From Ophiostoma sp. CBS 140.51 (lineage: Eukaryota > Ascomycota > Sordariomycetes > Ophiostomatales > Ophiostomataceae): a DNA stretch of 64,000 nucleotides. The stretch is taken from the NCBI GenBank assembly GCA_029298735.1, contig JANSLP010000027.1:152733-216732 (forward strand), given 5' to 3'. Shown in pieces: positions 43,201-56,734 of this stretch; the first letter of the stretch is position 1; every line of letters begins with the position of its first letter. The notes under the pieces are model-generated. The model made no database searches. It was given only the letters and a program-made list of their open reading frames with translations, and was not told the DNA's origin. Made by a program: the position numbers and the translations under genes.

Positions 43201-46200
43201 CTCGGCATTTCGTCAAGCCAAGCAAACCAAGACGTTCATCGAGGCACATCGTCGATGTTGATCACCGACCTTTCCTGGCCAAAAACTGCCCATGACTGTT
43301 GCATTGCAGAAAAGGCCAAGAGAAACGAACAAACGAAAAATCCTACAATTTCCAACTCCAACTACAAAAGAGTGAGGTGAAAAAAGTGAAGAAATTTTGA
43401 GGCCTGGGTGAGAATAATCAAGAAGCCTGAGCAAAAATTGCTGCCTCTCAAGGCCGCAGCGAAATCTCATTCCGAATCTTCCTGACCGGAGTATTTGACA
43501 TAAATCTCCGTTCCCAGACATTGTTCTCGTCTGTGCAATGAGTGTGCCTGTTCGGTTTTCACGACTGCCTGTCAGTCAACAGCGACACGTGAAGGCATCT
43601 ACAATGCTGACTTGATCTGAGGCTCGAGGCACCGACTTTGCGCACTTCTTCTCACTGGGCCTCTTCCCATATGGAGGTCCCGACAAAGCCGGCACGTCTT
43701 GCCGTTCTGGCCTTGTTTTGCGATCAAACGAATCAAACTTACAGAAAAGTACCTAACCCTCGAGCCTGCAGCCACCATTCATACCATAGACCACCCCTCA
43801 CGTGCACTTTTCGGGCGTCGCTGCCTCGTATCCCGATTTGTATCGTATTAAATCGCCTTGCCTTGCCCTGCCCTGTTTGCTTTGTTCTCGCCTGGGCCTG
43901 CAACTGCAACTGAAAAAGTCTTGGAAGGTTATGCTTATATTAAAAATAGCACGATTTGATGACTGAGTTGCAAGGACCTTTTCCTTGAAATGCCCACGCG
44001 TCGTCTGTCCCTTTTTGCTTGTTTCTCCTCGTGTGATGCTCCTCTTCATTTTGTTTTGTTTCTTCTTCTCCATCCTTTTGCCTTGCCTCTGCCTTTTGTT
44101 CGCCCTGTGCCCTGTGCCCTGCCTCTCTGATTCATTTCCGTCGCCCCCAGAAGAAACACGACGCTGGCCCCAATGCGGATATACCGAGAGGTGGATATCC
44201 GTAACGGACAAACAAATATGGTGCGAATGGAGGGACAAGCAACAGGGCAGGCAAAAGAAGCCAAAATAGCAAGGACACAGTCAGTCAACACGAGCAAGGA
44301 AAGACGACCAACAGTCGTAGAAACGGAGGTTTTGCACAGTCGCATTTGACTCATGATGATCAAGTCAAAAAAAAAATTGTTGGCCATTGTTGCAGAAGGA
44401 AGAAGGGGCAGACAAAAAAACGGCGGCTTTCCTGACCCTGCCGTTGTGAAATTTTCCAGAGATCAGACCGTGTCACAAAGATCCGAGTAACCGGGTTTGT
44501 GAGATTGAATATGGTCCAGGCGTTGATGAGCCCCCGTTCATAAAACGGAGTTGTCCGTGAGAGAGCCTGAGAGTCGCGTGCTTTGCAGCCCTTTCCACTG
44601 TAATGTCTGCCCACAATCACTGAGCCCTTTCTTTTCTTTCCTCCTCTTTGCCCCCCTGGCCGCCAAGTCCTCCTGACTCGATGGCGGGCGGTTGTTTCAA
44701 AACAAGAGCAATCGGCCTTCGAAAAACACATAATAGCCACCACCCATGATAGTATTCGTAAGATGGGGCGATTATCTACTGAGTATGAAAGGCATTGTTT
44801 GAATTTGTATTGTCCAAGCATGCGCATTCCTTCCGCGCGGCTCTCGACACGCGTCGGGCAATGGAGCAAGGGCAAGCAAAGTCAGGGGAAAGAAGTACTT
44901 GCGACTGTGTACTTGGTGCAAGTAGAAAGTACCTTCGTACCAGCGTGCCTTCCCAATTAAAAAAATACTTTGTACTTTACGGACTGAAGACCCGCTCAGT
45001 TTAAAACGGCAAGAGCCGATCGAACCGATTTGGAGAAGGAAGGAGAGAGAGTCTGGGAAGGAGCCACCAAGCAGAGCAGAAACTCAAAACCCTCGCAAAG
45101 AGTACAAAGGTACAAGGACCTATTAGAGCGAGAGCGAGCACCAATCAAAAGGTGGGAACAACAGAGTTCCTGTAGGCACTTGAAGCGCTTTCAACGTCCC
45201 AGCGCTGCCGATTATCCTTTTTTGTGACGCGTTCCTGTCCTGAGCCCGCCAAAAAAAAGATACTTTGATACCTTGCCCAGCTTGCCTCGTTTTCCACATC
45301 AAAACGCCGGCTTTGAAACGAAAAAAAAAAAGCTTTTGACGAGCGATCCCAAATATTGAAAAGGCTCCCACAATTGTCCAATCGGCACGACGATTGCCGA
45401 AGGGGCAAAATTCGCTCTTCTAAAAAGCTCTCTAGGACGTTGGAGATGAATAAAGAGAGGGGCAGATCAAGAGGCAAAAGGGGGACAGTCTCGAAATCAA
45501 TGATCAGAAAAGGAGAAAGATGCGAAACAGTCAACGGCCGTTGTGCGACCGACGTTGGGGACAGGCTCGGAAAAGATACACGGTGTGGGAGATACACGTT
45601 TCGAGCGTCACAATGTGACAGGGTGGCGACGGCAAATAAAAGAAGGAAGCAACGGGAAGATAAAGTAGGAAACGACGATGGAGAAGAAGGAAAAAGAAGA
45701 AATCCCCCGCTGCCGCTTGTGTAGCGTGTTCGTGTTCTGTGTACGTGTACGTGCTCATGTACTCTGTGAGACATAAGATACATGTCGATGTTTTCCTGTA
45801 GTGCACCGTTTCTTATTCGCTTCATGGTGGGTAGGACCGTCTTTGACAAGAGGGCAAGAATGGATCGATGTATCGAGGTACAAACAACCACAGGGACGTG
45901 ATACAAGCCTATGTGCACCATGTCATGTGGCCGACTTGCCCGTTGCGGAAGGGAAATCGCCCAAACGGGTCGATGAGAACAAGAGGAAAGATAATCTTAA
46001 GATCACCGTACGAGGGGGCCGAGGTGAGGAGGAGAATGTAATCTCGCTCCAATCTTGTTCTGACTGTTTGTCGTCGACACAGCCACAATACGCACACGTA
46101 AGACCACTGGGGAAATGCTGGAAATGGCCCCTCCCCAGCCAAAGCACAGCGTACTTTGCGGCCAAAATGACATGAAAAGGGGAGGGAAACAGTGGACTGG

Positions 46201-49200
46201 TCTTGAAATCAGGGCCAAATTAATCTGGTATTTTTTACAGTATGCTGGGAGTGCGCTGGGGTATATTTACGTCTGGAGGAGAAGAGAAGGGATTGTCTTG
46301 AGACATAGTCAAGAATACGCTGGATCTTTAATTTTGGTATTTATTTTTGGAATAGAGAATTTAAGCTTACGATTGGGAGTCGTCGTCTCGATTTAAACAA
46401 AATGTCCTCCGCTGCTCCAACTCCAAATCTGTGTCTCTCGTTCAAACCCTGTGATTAGGAACGACGGGAGACAGATGGGATCGCGCCTTGGCATGGCCAG
46501 GCCCAGACCAGGCCAAGAGGAAAGTACCAGCTGCCCAAGCTTTCACTCCAAAAGGGACATCAAAAAGTCTCGACCACCACTACCACACAAAAGATACTTA
46601 TCTACATCCAATTGTAGCGCCAATTTACAGTATCGGAACTGACGCGTCCCCCAGACATTGGCGTCGTTTACCAAGAAAAGGGGCGTTCTTGGGGCGGCCA
46701 GAGCGTGCTCTTGCGGTTTGCTGGGCGCTAACTTGGACGATTGGAATTCACGACAGCCAAGACGGACGACGACATGAACCAAGAAGAAAAGAGGGGGTCA
46801 GGAGGGTCACTGGAGATCAGGAGAATAGAGAAGAGCCGACCGTAGATGCCGATCACCTGTTTTTCCGCTTCTTTCTTCTTGATTTTTTGTGGTCCACTGG
46901 CCGGCAGTAATCACCGTCACATTGTGTGTACAAGTATTTTGCCCAGTTCACAGTGGGCACGGAATTTGCCGTTACGAGGCCTGTTGCGTCTACTGAAAGG
47001 AAGCACGAAAAGAAGAAGAAATGGCTATCACGGCACGCAGATGGATTCAGGGCATGTCCAGGGCCCAAAGCGTATCATCGAGCCAGCATTGCAGGGACCC
47101 TTTTATTGTTGATTCGTGTTTGGGCATATCTCTTGGTTTTCACATGATTTGGCCGTTTTGGATGTGTTGTGCGACAGGCCGTTTAAGGAAGGGGAGAGTT
47201 CTCTTTCGAATGGAAAATAAACTTGTATGGCTGAAACGGGATCGTCTGTCATTTTGTGTGTCCCAGACACGCCCCTCCTTTTTCTTTTCAAGAAATGCAG
47301 TCTGGCAGTGTTCATCTACCGGAGGATCAGTGCTTGGCGGGAAGGGAAGTCAACCAGAAAAAAAACAGGGCTTGGTGGGAGAGAAGGTAAAAAAGCTGGT
47401 GGGAGCATTCTTTATTTCTTGGCACACGGGACGTCGGTGGGGGTACCTCGATCCGTCTCGACAGCGATCGCAGTTAAGTACTTCGTACGGAGAACGGTGG
47501 TAATAATACTTCAGCGGTTTTCAGCATATTACAGTATGTACATCGTGTACCGTTCTTGTAGCACGTCCCAAGAAGCGGAGCGGGCTACTCGTAATCTCTC
47601 CTAATCTCCATGTTGTCTTGGGCCCTTGTCCATTGTATCCAATGTCTCCATTGTCTGTGCATCCCAGAGATGGGAAACAAGATACTCCGGCGGAAGGCAT
47701 GAGAGGAGATGAAAGAAGGGACGGGAGAATAGAAGAATGGAAAAGAAGAGCTGGGGAAGCACCGCATCAACAAACCATCAAACGTCTGTTGTGTCGTACA
47801 ACTAAATCTTACATCTCACACAAAATCCCAGGCGGGTATGCCGCTGCATCGAGCCGGTCAGAGAAGAATTGATATGAAGAGTACGGCGCACAGAAGCACG
47901 AGGATTAAAAGAAAATGAAGATATGGTCAGTAAATCATACTGGCTGATAATTTGTACGTGTTTTATTTTCACCGATTTTATTCTATTTTCATTTGGTTGT
48001 TTTGTATTAAACAAAAACAGAAAGAAAGAAAGAAAGAGAAGAACTATGGCGCAGGTAAACCCAAGAAAAACATGCATTCACACGCTGATATTCCTTTGCC
48101 CTCGATGCAAGACACTGGCATCATCCCCGGTTTCACCAAGCGGGCTACATGATGTTTATGTTGTCCTTGTCACTCCTGTCGTTCGTCAACGATGCGTATC
48201 ACCTGCAGGAAGAAGAGAAAAAAAGGCCGAGAAAATAAAGCCATCGCCAAACAAACCGCGGATGACAGCAGAGTCACACTGTAACGGGTCAGTTTACACT
48301 TCTTTCTTTCGTCCGTAAGGCCCGGTCCATGGGTACACCGCGGTTGAACTACATCACACACCCTCATTCTGACAGGTGCGACTCTGCAACGGCCGGACTC
48401 ACAATTCTGTCATTTATCCCATACTTTCAACTGTGCCTTTCGGTTCATGCTTATCTTTGAATGAGCCTCCCAGACAAGTCGTTCCCCCACGAACACCAGA
48501 ACCCAATATCAACTCAAAAAAGATGCATCTTTACCTGGCGGAAGGGCCTGCCTGTAAAGCAAATAGCGAGACTGTCGACATGTTGGAGATTCTTTGCTCA
48601 TGTGTGTCGTAACAAACCATTGCAGATGCAAGATGCACAAGGAGACCAGGGTTCTGTCGTCTCCCCGTGCTGTCGCCGATTTGGCCGAAGCGGCCGAATT
48701 TAGGCCATGGGAGGGTTGTCCAGGGTTGGGGGAAGACATGGAAAAAGGGTAAAGGAAGGGAAATAAGGTCACAATTCCGGGGCATAGGGTCTCTGTAAGA
48801 AGACCACCAAGATTAGAGTTTGCTGGTGAAAGCACACAATGCCATCATTTTGCAGATTTGGCCGCCTGCCGTCTCTTTTGCAAGATATACGACGACACCC
48901 TCTTCTTGCTTTTGATTTTCTGTGATTTTCTGTGATTGCCTCTGGCTGCTTCTAATCACCTGCCCTGCCAAGCGATGGCGTATGCGTTCGCAAGAACGGC
49001 GAGCACATGCTGTGATTGTGCGGCGAGTGTGCGGCACATTAATTGGGAGAAAAGATAAAGGGCCCGGAAATCAATGAAGATGCAAAGCCTTATCCCAAAC
49101 CCAGGCCGCGTCTTGTGTGTATTGTGTGTCTTGTCGGTCCCCAGTGACATCAGTCTACCGCTGTTTTTGATAGAGTTTAATCTATTTTCAACGCCAACCG

Positions 49201-49879
49201 CACACGGAAAAAAGAGAAGCAACAACAAGCGAGCCTTCTTTACAATCTCTCCTTCCATTTTCTCATTCTTCTTTCATTCTTCGGGACCGAGAAAGGGCGG
49301 TCCCGCTGTGCGTTGAGGCGTTCATAAGAGTTCACATGCAGCATCGATATCAGATAGATGAAACCAGAATAGTGATGAACACACAAAAGATAGCTGGTTG
49401 TGAACAGAGATAAACAACCGTGGATGAATCTCGGATACGGCATCGATAACGGTCCTCATGGACGTTCTGTGGTCGTGAAATTGCCTGCCACTGTTTGCCA
49501 GTCACGCCTTCCTCTTTTTTGCAAGACGTCAAAGTCCGCGCCTGCCCCCTCTTTGGCATTTTTGGCTTTTTCAACCCCTGGTCTGCCAAGAGATTAAAAA
49601 AACGTGCCACGAGGGAAAAAATATCCACTCTTGCGCGCCGGCCGCCGCCTCCTTCCCTTTCGTTGCTCTCCATTTTAAACTTCTGAGCGAAAATAGGGCA
49701 GGTGCGACTGGGCGTGCAAGGACAATCAACTCCAAAGAAAAAGAGGGAAACCGCCGACCGTTTTTTCTGCACGCTAGCCCGGCCAAAACGGCAAGCACAG
49801 GACACTGAAGGCCAGGGGAGAATAACAGATCCTCAGAGCTTGTCTTGCCGTGTTGGTGTTGATGACGCCTCGTTTTGTG

Positions 49880-49913
49880 ACTTGCACAAGTGGATACGGC
49901 GTATTGTGCAAGT
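49880..49913. repeat. perfect 10-bp inverted repeat
   Basis: ACTTGCACAA at 49880-49889 is the exact reverse complement of TTGTGCAAGT at 49904-49913, with a 14-nt spacer. It could form a stem-loop in RNA or be a two-site binding element. Confidence 0.85.
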
Positions 49914-50713
49914 GCATTACGACAGCCATAAAAGACTCCTTCAAAAGAGGTAAAGTCATGTGCTTCTCGTCTGCTGAGAACTGTCACTGTCTGTGACTTT
50001 ATTGATTGTTTTCTCCTTTTGACATGAGCTGAGATATATGCAAGACAAGAAGTGAGGGCATCCTGAGAGCCTCCTGTGAGCCTCCATTGGAGGATCTTAT
50101 CAAGCCCCTCCCTTCCAAGAATCCCAAGACGCGATGCCACACTGCACCCTCCATTCGCAAAAGCCCCAAAAAGGATTGCAGCATTCGCTTGTCGTTCCGT
50201 TTTCCCAGCTCCTCCCCATTCACGAGTCCCCCAGCCTTTAAAAAAAAAAGTGCATCTTTTCTTCCTGTTGTCGAGGGGGTACGTAAGCTAAAAAGTGGAG
50301 AGGGTTGCGTTGAAGGCGCTCCCTGAAAGGTGCAAGCTTTCCCAGTGAGATAAACTCTATGTGGAAGTCATCCCGTTGTTTCTTTCAGAGGATGAGGAAA
50401 GAAGTGTTGTGTTCTTCCTTCCACACAAAAAAAGCCGGGTCTGCCGTCTTTCCACCCCTCCCCTTGTCACATTATCCCACTTTGTTCTCTATCTGTCCCA
50501 CGCCCCTCCGAGAGCCACCTTCTCCCCTCCTTCTCTCTCTATTTTTCTCTTCCCTCCTTTACGGTTCCCGAGCCATGCCCAACACCGCTTAAGCTTAATT
50601 CAAAGGGAGGGCCAGATTGTGTGGTGGTGAAAAAAAGAGGCGCAAAAACGGACGATAAAAAGTCTAGGCAAATTTTTTGAAAGGTCACTCCAAGAGATCC
50701 AAACAAGATGGAA

Positions 50714-50748
50714 GACAAGAGAAAAACGGAGATGAGGGGACGGTGAGA
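50714..50748. repeat. 35-bp dispersed direct repeat, copy 1
   Basis: Begins GACAAGAGAAAAACGGAGAT and matches 51294-51328 at 33 of 35 positions, in the same orientation and 580 bp apart. The two differences are A/C and C/T. Flanks are not obviously alike. Confidence 0.85.
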
Positions 50749-51293
50749 AAATGATTAAAGAAAATGGAGGAACAGCAAAACGGGAAGGTAATAACGAGGC
50801 TCTTGGTATGAGAGGAAGAAATACTACTGAGTAGTTGTCAATTATGACAGACGGAGACAATGAGAGACAGAGAGACAATGGCAGTAGATGAATGGCGACT
50901 GTCAAAAAACAGTGTCGAGCAACATATGACTGCTTTTGGCGAACGCCTAATCTGTTGATGCAGCTATATTTTCCAGCCCTGGACGGCTATCGGGAACACG
51001 GTCTCTGGGGACTGCCACATCCCGACACCATACGGGGTTGCACAAAAAAAGGACACGGAGTTTTGACCTTTTCTTTTGGGCTTTTGTTATCCGTACGAGC
51101 CTTTCGTGATCCGCGCAGCATTGCCTGGTCTTTTTACTGCCTCTTTTTACTCTAATTATTTGTTTTATATTTTTGAATTTTACATATTGGTCAACTCTGA
51201 GTAAGATTCCAAACAAAAGGTCTTTTCTCGTCATAAAATCCGATTTGTGAGGCAATGCACTGTCTGTCAACAGCGGCGACCAAAGGAGAAGGT

Positions 51294-51328
51294 GACAAGA
51301 GAAAAACGGAGATGCGGGGATGGTGAGA
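51294..51328. repeat. 35-bp dispersed direct repeat, copy 2
   Basis: Partner of 50714-50748, with GATGCGGGGATGGTGAGA in place of GATGAGGGGACGGTGAGA at the right end. Confidence 0.85.
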
Positions 51329-51512
51329 TTTGGCTTGAAAGATTCCAAAACTGTCAGAATGACCTCAATGGCACGTATTTAGTTGGCAATACGAGTACGA
51401 CGTGAGTGTCAAGCCATCTCACTCATGATACGATGGCTTTTTATTCGTTTTTACTTCCTTTTATTTTATTTTTCTTGGGTCGCTTGCGCGCTTCTTGGTC
51501 ACGTCTTGGAAT

Positions 51513-51556
51513 TTTCTTGGAGATTTCTTGGAGATTTCTTGGAGATTTCTTGGGAG
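51513..51556. repeat. 11-bp tandem repeat (TTTCTTGGAGA)
   Basis: Three perfect copies at 51513-51523, 51524-51534 and 51535-51545, and a fourth variant TTTCTTGGGAG at 51546-51556. CTTGG words continue on both sides (51491-51573), suggesting an older, longer array. Confidence 0.95.
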
Positions 51557-52410
51557 TCTTGGGTCATTCTTGGTTGTCGATTGCCCAGCCCAACGGCGCT
51601 CTGGGCAAAGTCTGGGCAAAGACGGAGATGGGCAACAAGGAGAACGACGACACATTGGCGTGGCATGTATTGGCTGGGCGCTGCCCGGTTGTGGTCCTTA
51701 GTTTTACTGTTTTTTTTAGCGCTTAAGTGCAATTATCGGGGACAGGAGAATTTCAAAAGTGACAGATGCTGTCAGAACACGTCAGATAGAAATATCACAG
51801 CGAAAAGTGAGGTGCAGGTGAGGTGGAAAGAAAGGTGGAATGAGCACAGAAAAAGGAACCAAAATGCGAGACCGACATACATTACGATGTAATGATGTTT
51901 TTGCGGACGACGAACAGGGCAATAATATATTTACAACACACAAATACACACTGAACATGGGACAGGCACAGGGCATGGCGCATCTCAATCTCGGACAAGT
52001 CCTGTTGCCAATCCGCCGTATTCTACAGGGTATTATGAATTTGAGTCAAGACATAAGCTTTTTTGTCCGCCGCAGACTTGCCCGCTGTGTTGTCTCTTGT
52101 GTGAAGAAAATTAAGGTTGTTCTTTGTGCGATCGGCCCTGTCAGCAACCCAGGAGCAAGGGACAGGGCTCCAGACGGGCATGGGCAAAAAGCGGCGCAAC
52201 GTTTTTCTTTTTTTGGTATTTATTTCGACGTATCATTTTACGGCGTATTCGGGGGTTGTAAGGCCCGTCTCACTTCCATTTCCTGTTCCGTCTTGAGGAA
52301 GCGTTTGAAAGAGGCCCATTAAAGATTGGAAAAATTAAAAAGGGCTCAATCAAAAGACTCAATAAAATAAAAATATAAAGAGGAAAATCCAAACAAAATA
52401 GAGAAACAGA

Positions 52411-52434
52411 ATCAAACAATCAAACAATCAAACA
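52411..52434. repeat. 8-bp tandem repeat (ATCAAACA) x3
   Basis: Three perfect copies of ATCAAACA followed by a partial one, inside an A-rich patch at 52320-52500. Confidence 0.9.
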
Positions 52435-55400
52435 ATTACTCGCTTGTTGAAAAATAGATAACATGCGTTCCATACAGGGGATACCGTTAAATAAATAGTC
52501 CCAAACGGGAAAACGCCAATTCCACAGCGCGTTCAGCGTTTCTCTTGTTCCGTTCTGCTAGCCTGCCAGTCAAGCCAGTCTTGCATCTCGTTTTTCTTCT
52601 TCTTGGGTCGTTCTCCACTCTTTTTTGCTTTTAAACTTTGGGTCCACCCCTCCCTCCCCCTCCCAACCTCCACGAGCTGACGCGGCCTCCCTCCTCGTTT
52701 TAGTGGGAACACCTTTCTTCCCCCCTCTCCCGCCGACCGGGGGGGTTTCCTCACTCTTGTCCTTGTCACTGTGAGGAGTCAGAAAGAAGGAAAGGAACCA
52801 GAAAAAAGAGTGCCGGGCCAAGAGCGATGCCAAGCCTGTGGTGGATGAGTCTATTTTGTTAGCTCGGACGGAGGACGCCTTTTGTTGATGACCATGCAAG
52901 ACGGATGTGAGAGCGATGTAATGTGAGTGAGGATGAAGAAAAGATGAGAGCATGTTTTTTTTTCTTTTTTTTTCTTTTCTTGATATTCTAGCAGGATGGA
53001 GGAAGGATGGGCAGGATGAGCAGGATGGGAAACTATGGGAGCGGGAGGTGTGGCAGAGGATGAGTATAGAACGGAGAGATAATATGACGACAAAAAGACA
53101 GCAAAATGAACAATAAATTCAATAAATTCAGCACCACACCACAGTACAACAACACCGCAAAAGACTGACAAGAAGCTAAAAAGGGCAATGAGGAAGACAC
53201 AAGATGACCGGCAATATCGGATCAGCCCTTCTCACACAACGGTGCACTTTTACCTAGCAGTCTGCACACACACATGTTGACTTTAAAATCTAAAAAGTCA
53301 ACGTCTTGGCTTTTTGTCGTTCCGAGTTTCCTTTTTTCTGTCCTCGCTGCGCTCGCAGATATTGACCCCTCGTGAACAACCGAATAATAAGAAAGAAAAG
53401 GAACCTTACATACAGGTGACGATCCTCGTGAATGTCTTCACCGTTTTTCCTTTTCCTTTCCCCTTCTTGGATGATCGGCCCCCCTCCACCGGCACTCGGC
53501 TGCCCGTGGCCCACAAAAATTGAAGCCTTTTGACTTTTTTTGCGTTCTTTGATTGACATCAGCTGCGCAAAACAACAAAAAGGCTCGTCGACAGTGTCCG
53601 AGATGAGACGACGTCGCAATCAAGAGGGGAAGGAGGAGACATGCCGCAAAGCAAAGTGAAAAAGGGAGGGCACGAAAAAGAAGAAAAAGCTTGTCTTGCA
53701 TGGCCCCTCGAACCAATCTTTCTTTTATTGCCTTTCTCGCCTCACAGAGGTGCTCGCCTACTGCTTCGCCACCAAACTTTTGAAATCCACGAGTACGGCC
53801 TGTCTGGGTTATGTTTTGGGTGTGTGTGTGTTCTTTTGTATCCAGGCCGTGTCCGTCCGTGTCCGCATGAGAATGTACTTTGTAGTTATGCCTGCACAGT
53901 TCTTTAAAACCGTTTTGCTGTCTCTTCGTTATCGTCCCAACATCAACGCAAGGACACCAAGGTTGTATCCAAAGAGGCAGGAGAACGGCCACACTATGTC
54001 TGTCAACCAGGATAAAGAGAGAAAGATCTAAAGCGAGATGCGCAAAGTGCACACGCATACGGGCGTGCTACCCCCGAATGATGCAAGGCCCGTGGCAAAA
54101 AACCGGTGCCGACATCCATGTTCGTCCCCTCTTTTGATACTCTTTCCCTCAGTGCACATATGCTATCAACTTCCTCTCTTTGTTATTCCCTCCTAGTTTC
54201 CTTATTTCTTTCCATCTTTCTCCCTCCTCCGTGCCGTGCGTTCCCCGGAACAAGAGTGCCATTGCGGTGGTCGTGGGAAGGGGTTGCGAAAGGGGGTGTG
54301 CAAGCACGCCGTCAACAATGGTGGGAGTGGATAGACACAAATGCCTTTTTCTTCGCGAGAATCAATATCGTCGGCGCAGGATTTGAATTGCCTGCCCCGA
54401 GTCCCCGTAATTGTAAGATACCTTTCCCAAGGCCATACGGCGCAGACTCTTAATTACGAGAAGAGCATATTGCATTTTGAAAATGCTTGTCTGTGTCCCA
54501 TACTCCGCACTTGTATTGCAATACTGAGTACGTATTTTGCACAGCCCGGTTGGCAATTTGCTTTTACAAGTGCGTGTCGCTTTCCCATTATGGAAGGCCA
54601 CACGAATAAGGCAAATCTTCTTGTAAACGGGCCGTTCATTTGGAGAAGGGACGAGTGTACATTCACAAAAATGACGTCTTTTGTAATATGTGCCATTAAA
54701 AAGCAAGGCTCGGGAAGGGAAGGAAGGAAGGACAGGAAGCTTGCCTCCGGGTTTTTGGAGCTGATTTTGGAGAGTGTACATAATCGTTCACAACTCTTGG
54801 GCAAGATGCACCGGCCGGAGCGGCAATAGAGCACATCCGAGAGGCAGATATACCGCCCCATAAACCATAAAACAGCACCCGTATTGCTGTATATCCGCGA
54901 CCACTGTTCTCTCTAGGCTTGTAGGGAATAAAGAATCATTCGACGCCTGTGGAGAACGTCGCACATCGTCGACGTCTTCAAGGAGGCTGGACCCATCGAA
55001 TTGACTTGGACTGAAAAGCTACTGGAAATGCCATGGCCAAGACGCAGCGATGCAAAGACGCAAAGGCACACGCACATCACACGCATCTGCACGGTGAGAA
55101 GAGGGAGGGTAGGATGGTGGAGAGACTCTTCGGCCCTTTCCAACGCCAACGCGAGGATGTGGATTCAAAGTGATTCGAGCAGACACATACTGGGTACCAC
55201 AGCGGAGAACAAGGCAGAGAGCGGCAACGACGGTGAAAGACACAAGGGGACGCCGTCGTAACGCTGCGGCTCCATGCGCCTTATTGGGTCCGTCTTGACT
55301 TGGTACTGTGTTGTCTGTTCTCCTGTCTTTTGGGTTGTGTTTTTCACTTTTTGGCTTTGAAATAGTGCACTTGTCTGGTCTCGATGGTGGATGCAGGCCA

Positions 55401-56664
55401 CGCGGTGTTCTTTGGTTCTGGCGGCACTATTGCGTATTCAGGGAATAAGAATGAAAGAAACGAGAGAAGAGAGAAAGGGGCTGGGCGAGGACGAGCAAGA
55501 TAGATCTCACTTAGCGGTCTACTGTGCAGTGGTGACGAGAGAAAAGACGGGAAAAAATGCATGAGATGCAGTCCAGATCGACACAATCTGTTCGCCAAGT
55601 CTTTCCTCACGAGCAAGTTCGTGCTGCAGAAGCTTCAGAAGCAACAGATGCCGGGCGGTCTAGACTTGATAAAGGAGAAGCAAGGAGTGAAGCAGTCCGC
55701 GGGATGCAAGGTCACCGGCCGAACAAAGATCAGTGTGCAAAGGCCATCATCGGCCGAACATGAGCAGTGAACAGCTACCGACGAGGACGGCGAAGGGGGC
55801 CAGACCGACTAGGATGCTTCTAACAAGTAAAGATGTGGGCGTGGCGTCTACCAAAATCTCATAGCTCTTTTTCTCAAAAAGCTTGGCGAAGAAAAAATAG
55901 GGGACCCAGTTTGCCATGTGTTTTTTCGTCTTTTCCTTCCATCGTCTCCGAGATCATATTGAGTAGAAGGGTCAAAAAAGTGGACAGATAAAGGACATCT
56001 CTGTGCACCGAGGCGCCCAGACGGTGAGACGGAGCTGAGGCCTCTTCTTCCCTTGTCTCTGGATCGCTTCTTGAACAATAAGAGCAATAAAATGGCTATC
56101 GCTATCTCTTGGCAGCCTTGGCAGAGAGTGGTTTGTCAGGGTGACCTAAGAGTGTCTGTCTGCCCGAGCATGTGCCATTTCTGTTCTCCTTTCTCTTTTC
56201 GCGTCTATATTCTGCAAATATTAGAAACGTAAAACGTAAACGGAGGCGTCGTCGTACGGTTGGAGCATGAGTTCCCTCATCCTCAACAAGGGCCCGGAAA
56301 CCAACCTGTCACGACCTTATTCCCCCTTCTTTTCCTCAAGTGTATGTGTATGTGGACTGACTACACACCTCTTCCATTGCAGATGAATAAACGTGGGCTC
56401 GGTGTGGAGGCCGGGCAGGGCTACAGACCCAGGAAGATCCAGTAGACCCAGGAAGACCCAGAAAGCTAGAAGAGTTAGAAAGATGGGACCCTCACGAGAA
56501 AGACGCGCAAGCCGAATCCAAAAATGCAAAAAGCCAAATCCTATTTTGTAGTCTGTGTCGACGCACATTAGTACTCAGTGCACAGTAAAAAGGAAGAGAA
56601 AAAAATGGGGCAGGGCGAGACGCCAGAGCTTGTAGATACGACGACGACCATGACGCAGGAGAGA

Positions 56665-56734
56665 GGAGACGATGGAAAGGAGACGATGGAAAGGAGACGA
56701 TGGAAAGGAGACGATGGAAAGGAGACGATGGAGA
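56665..56734. repeat. 14-bp tandem repeat (GGAGACGATGGAAA) x5
   Basis: Four perfect copies from 56665 to 56720 and a fifth, GGAGACGATGGAGA, at 56721-56734. The 14-bp unit is not a codon multiple, so the array is open in several frames and explains the Ser/Phe/Leu-rich minus-strand ORFs here. Confidence 0.95.

Noticed and set aside
43750..43760. CTAACCCT as a possible telomerase RNA template
   Set aside because: Too short for a template of more than one repeat and no surrounding structure recognised.
45145..45921. 258-codon minus-strand ORF in the desert
   Set aside because: Longest ORF there, but no signal peptide, domain or start context, and the sequence is Ser/Leu/Phe-rich translation of CT-rich DNA. 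Length is possible by chance in 25 kb.
49571..50140. 189-codon minus-strand ORF
   Set aside because: No domain or conserved-looking block; includes the 10-bp inverted repeat as if coding.
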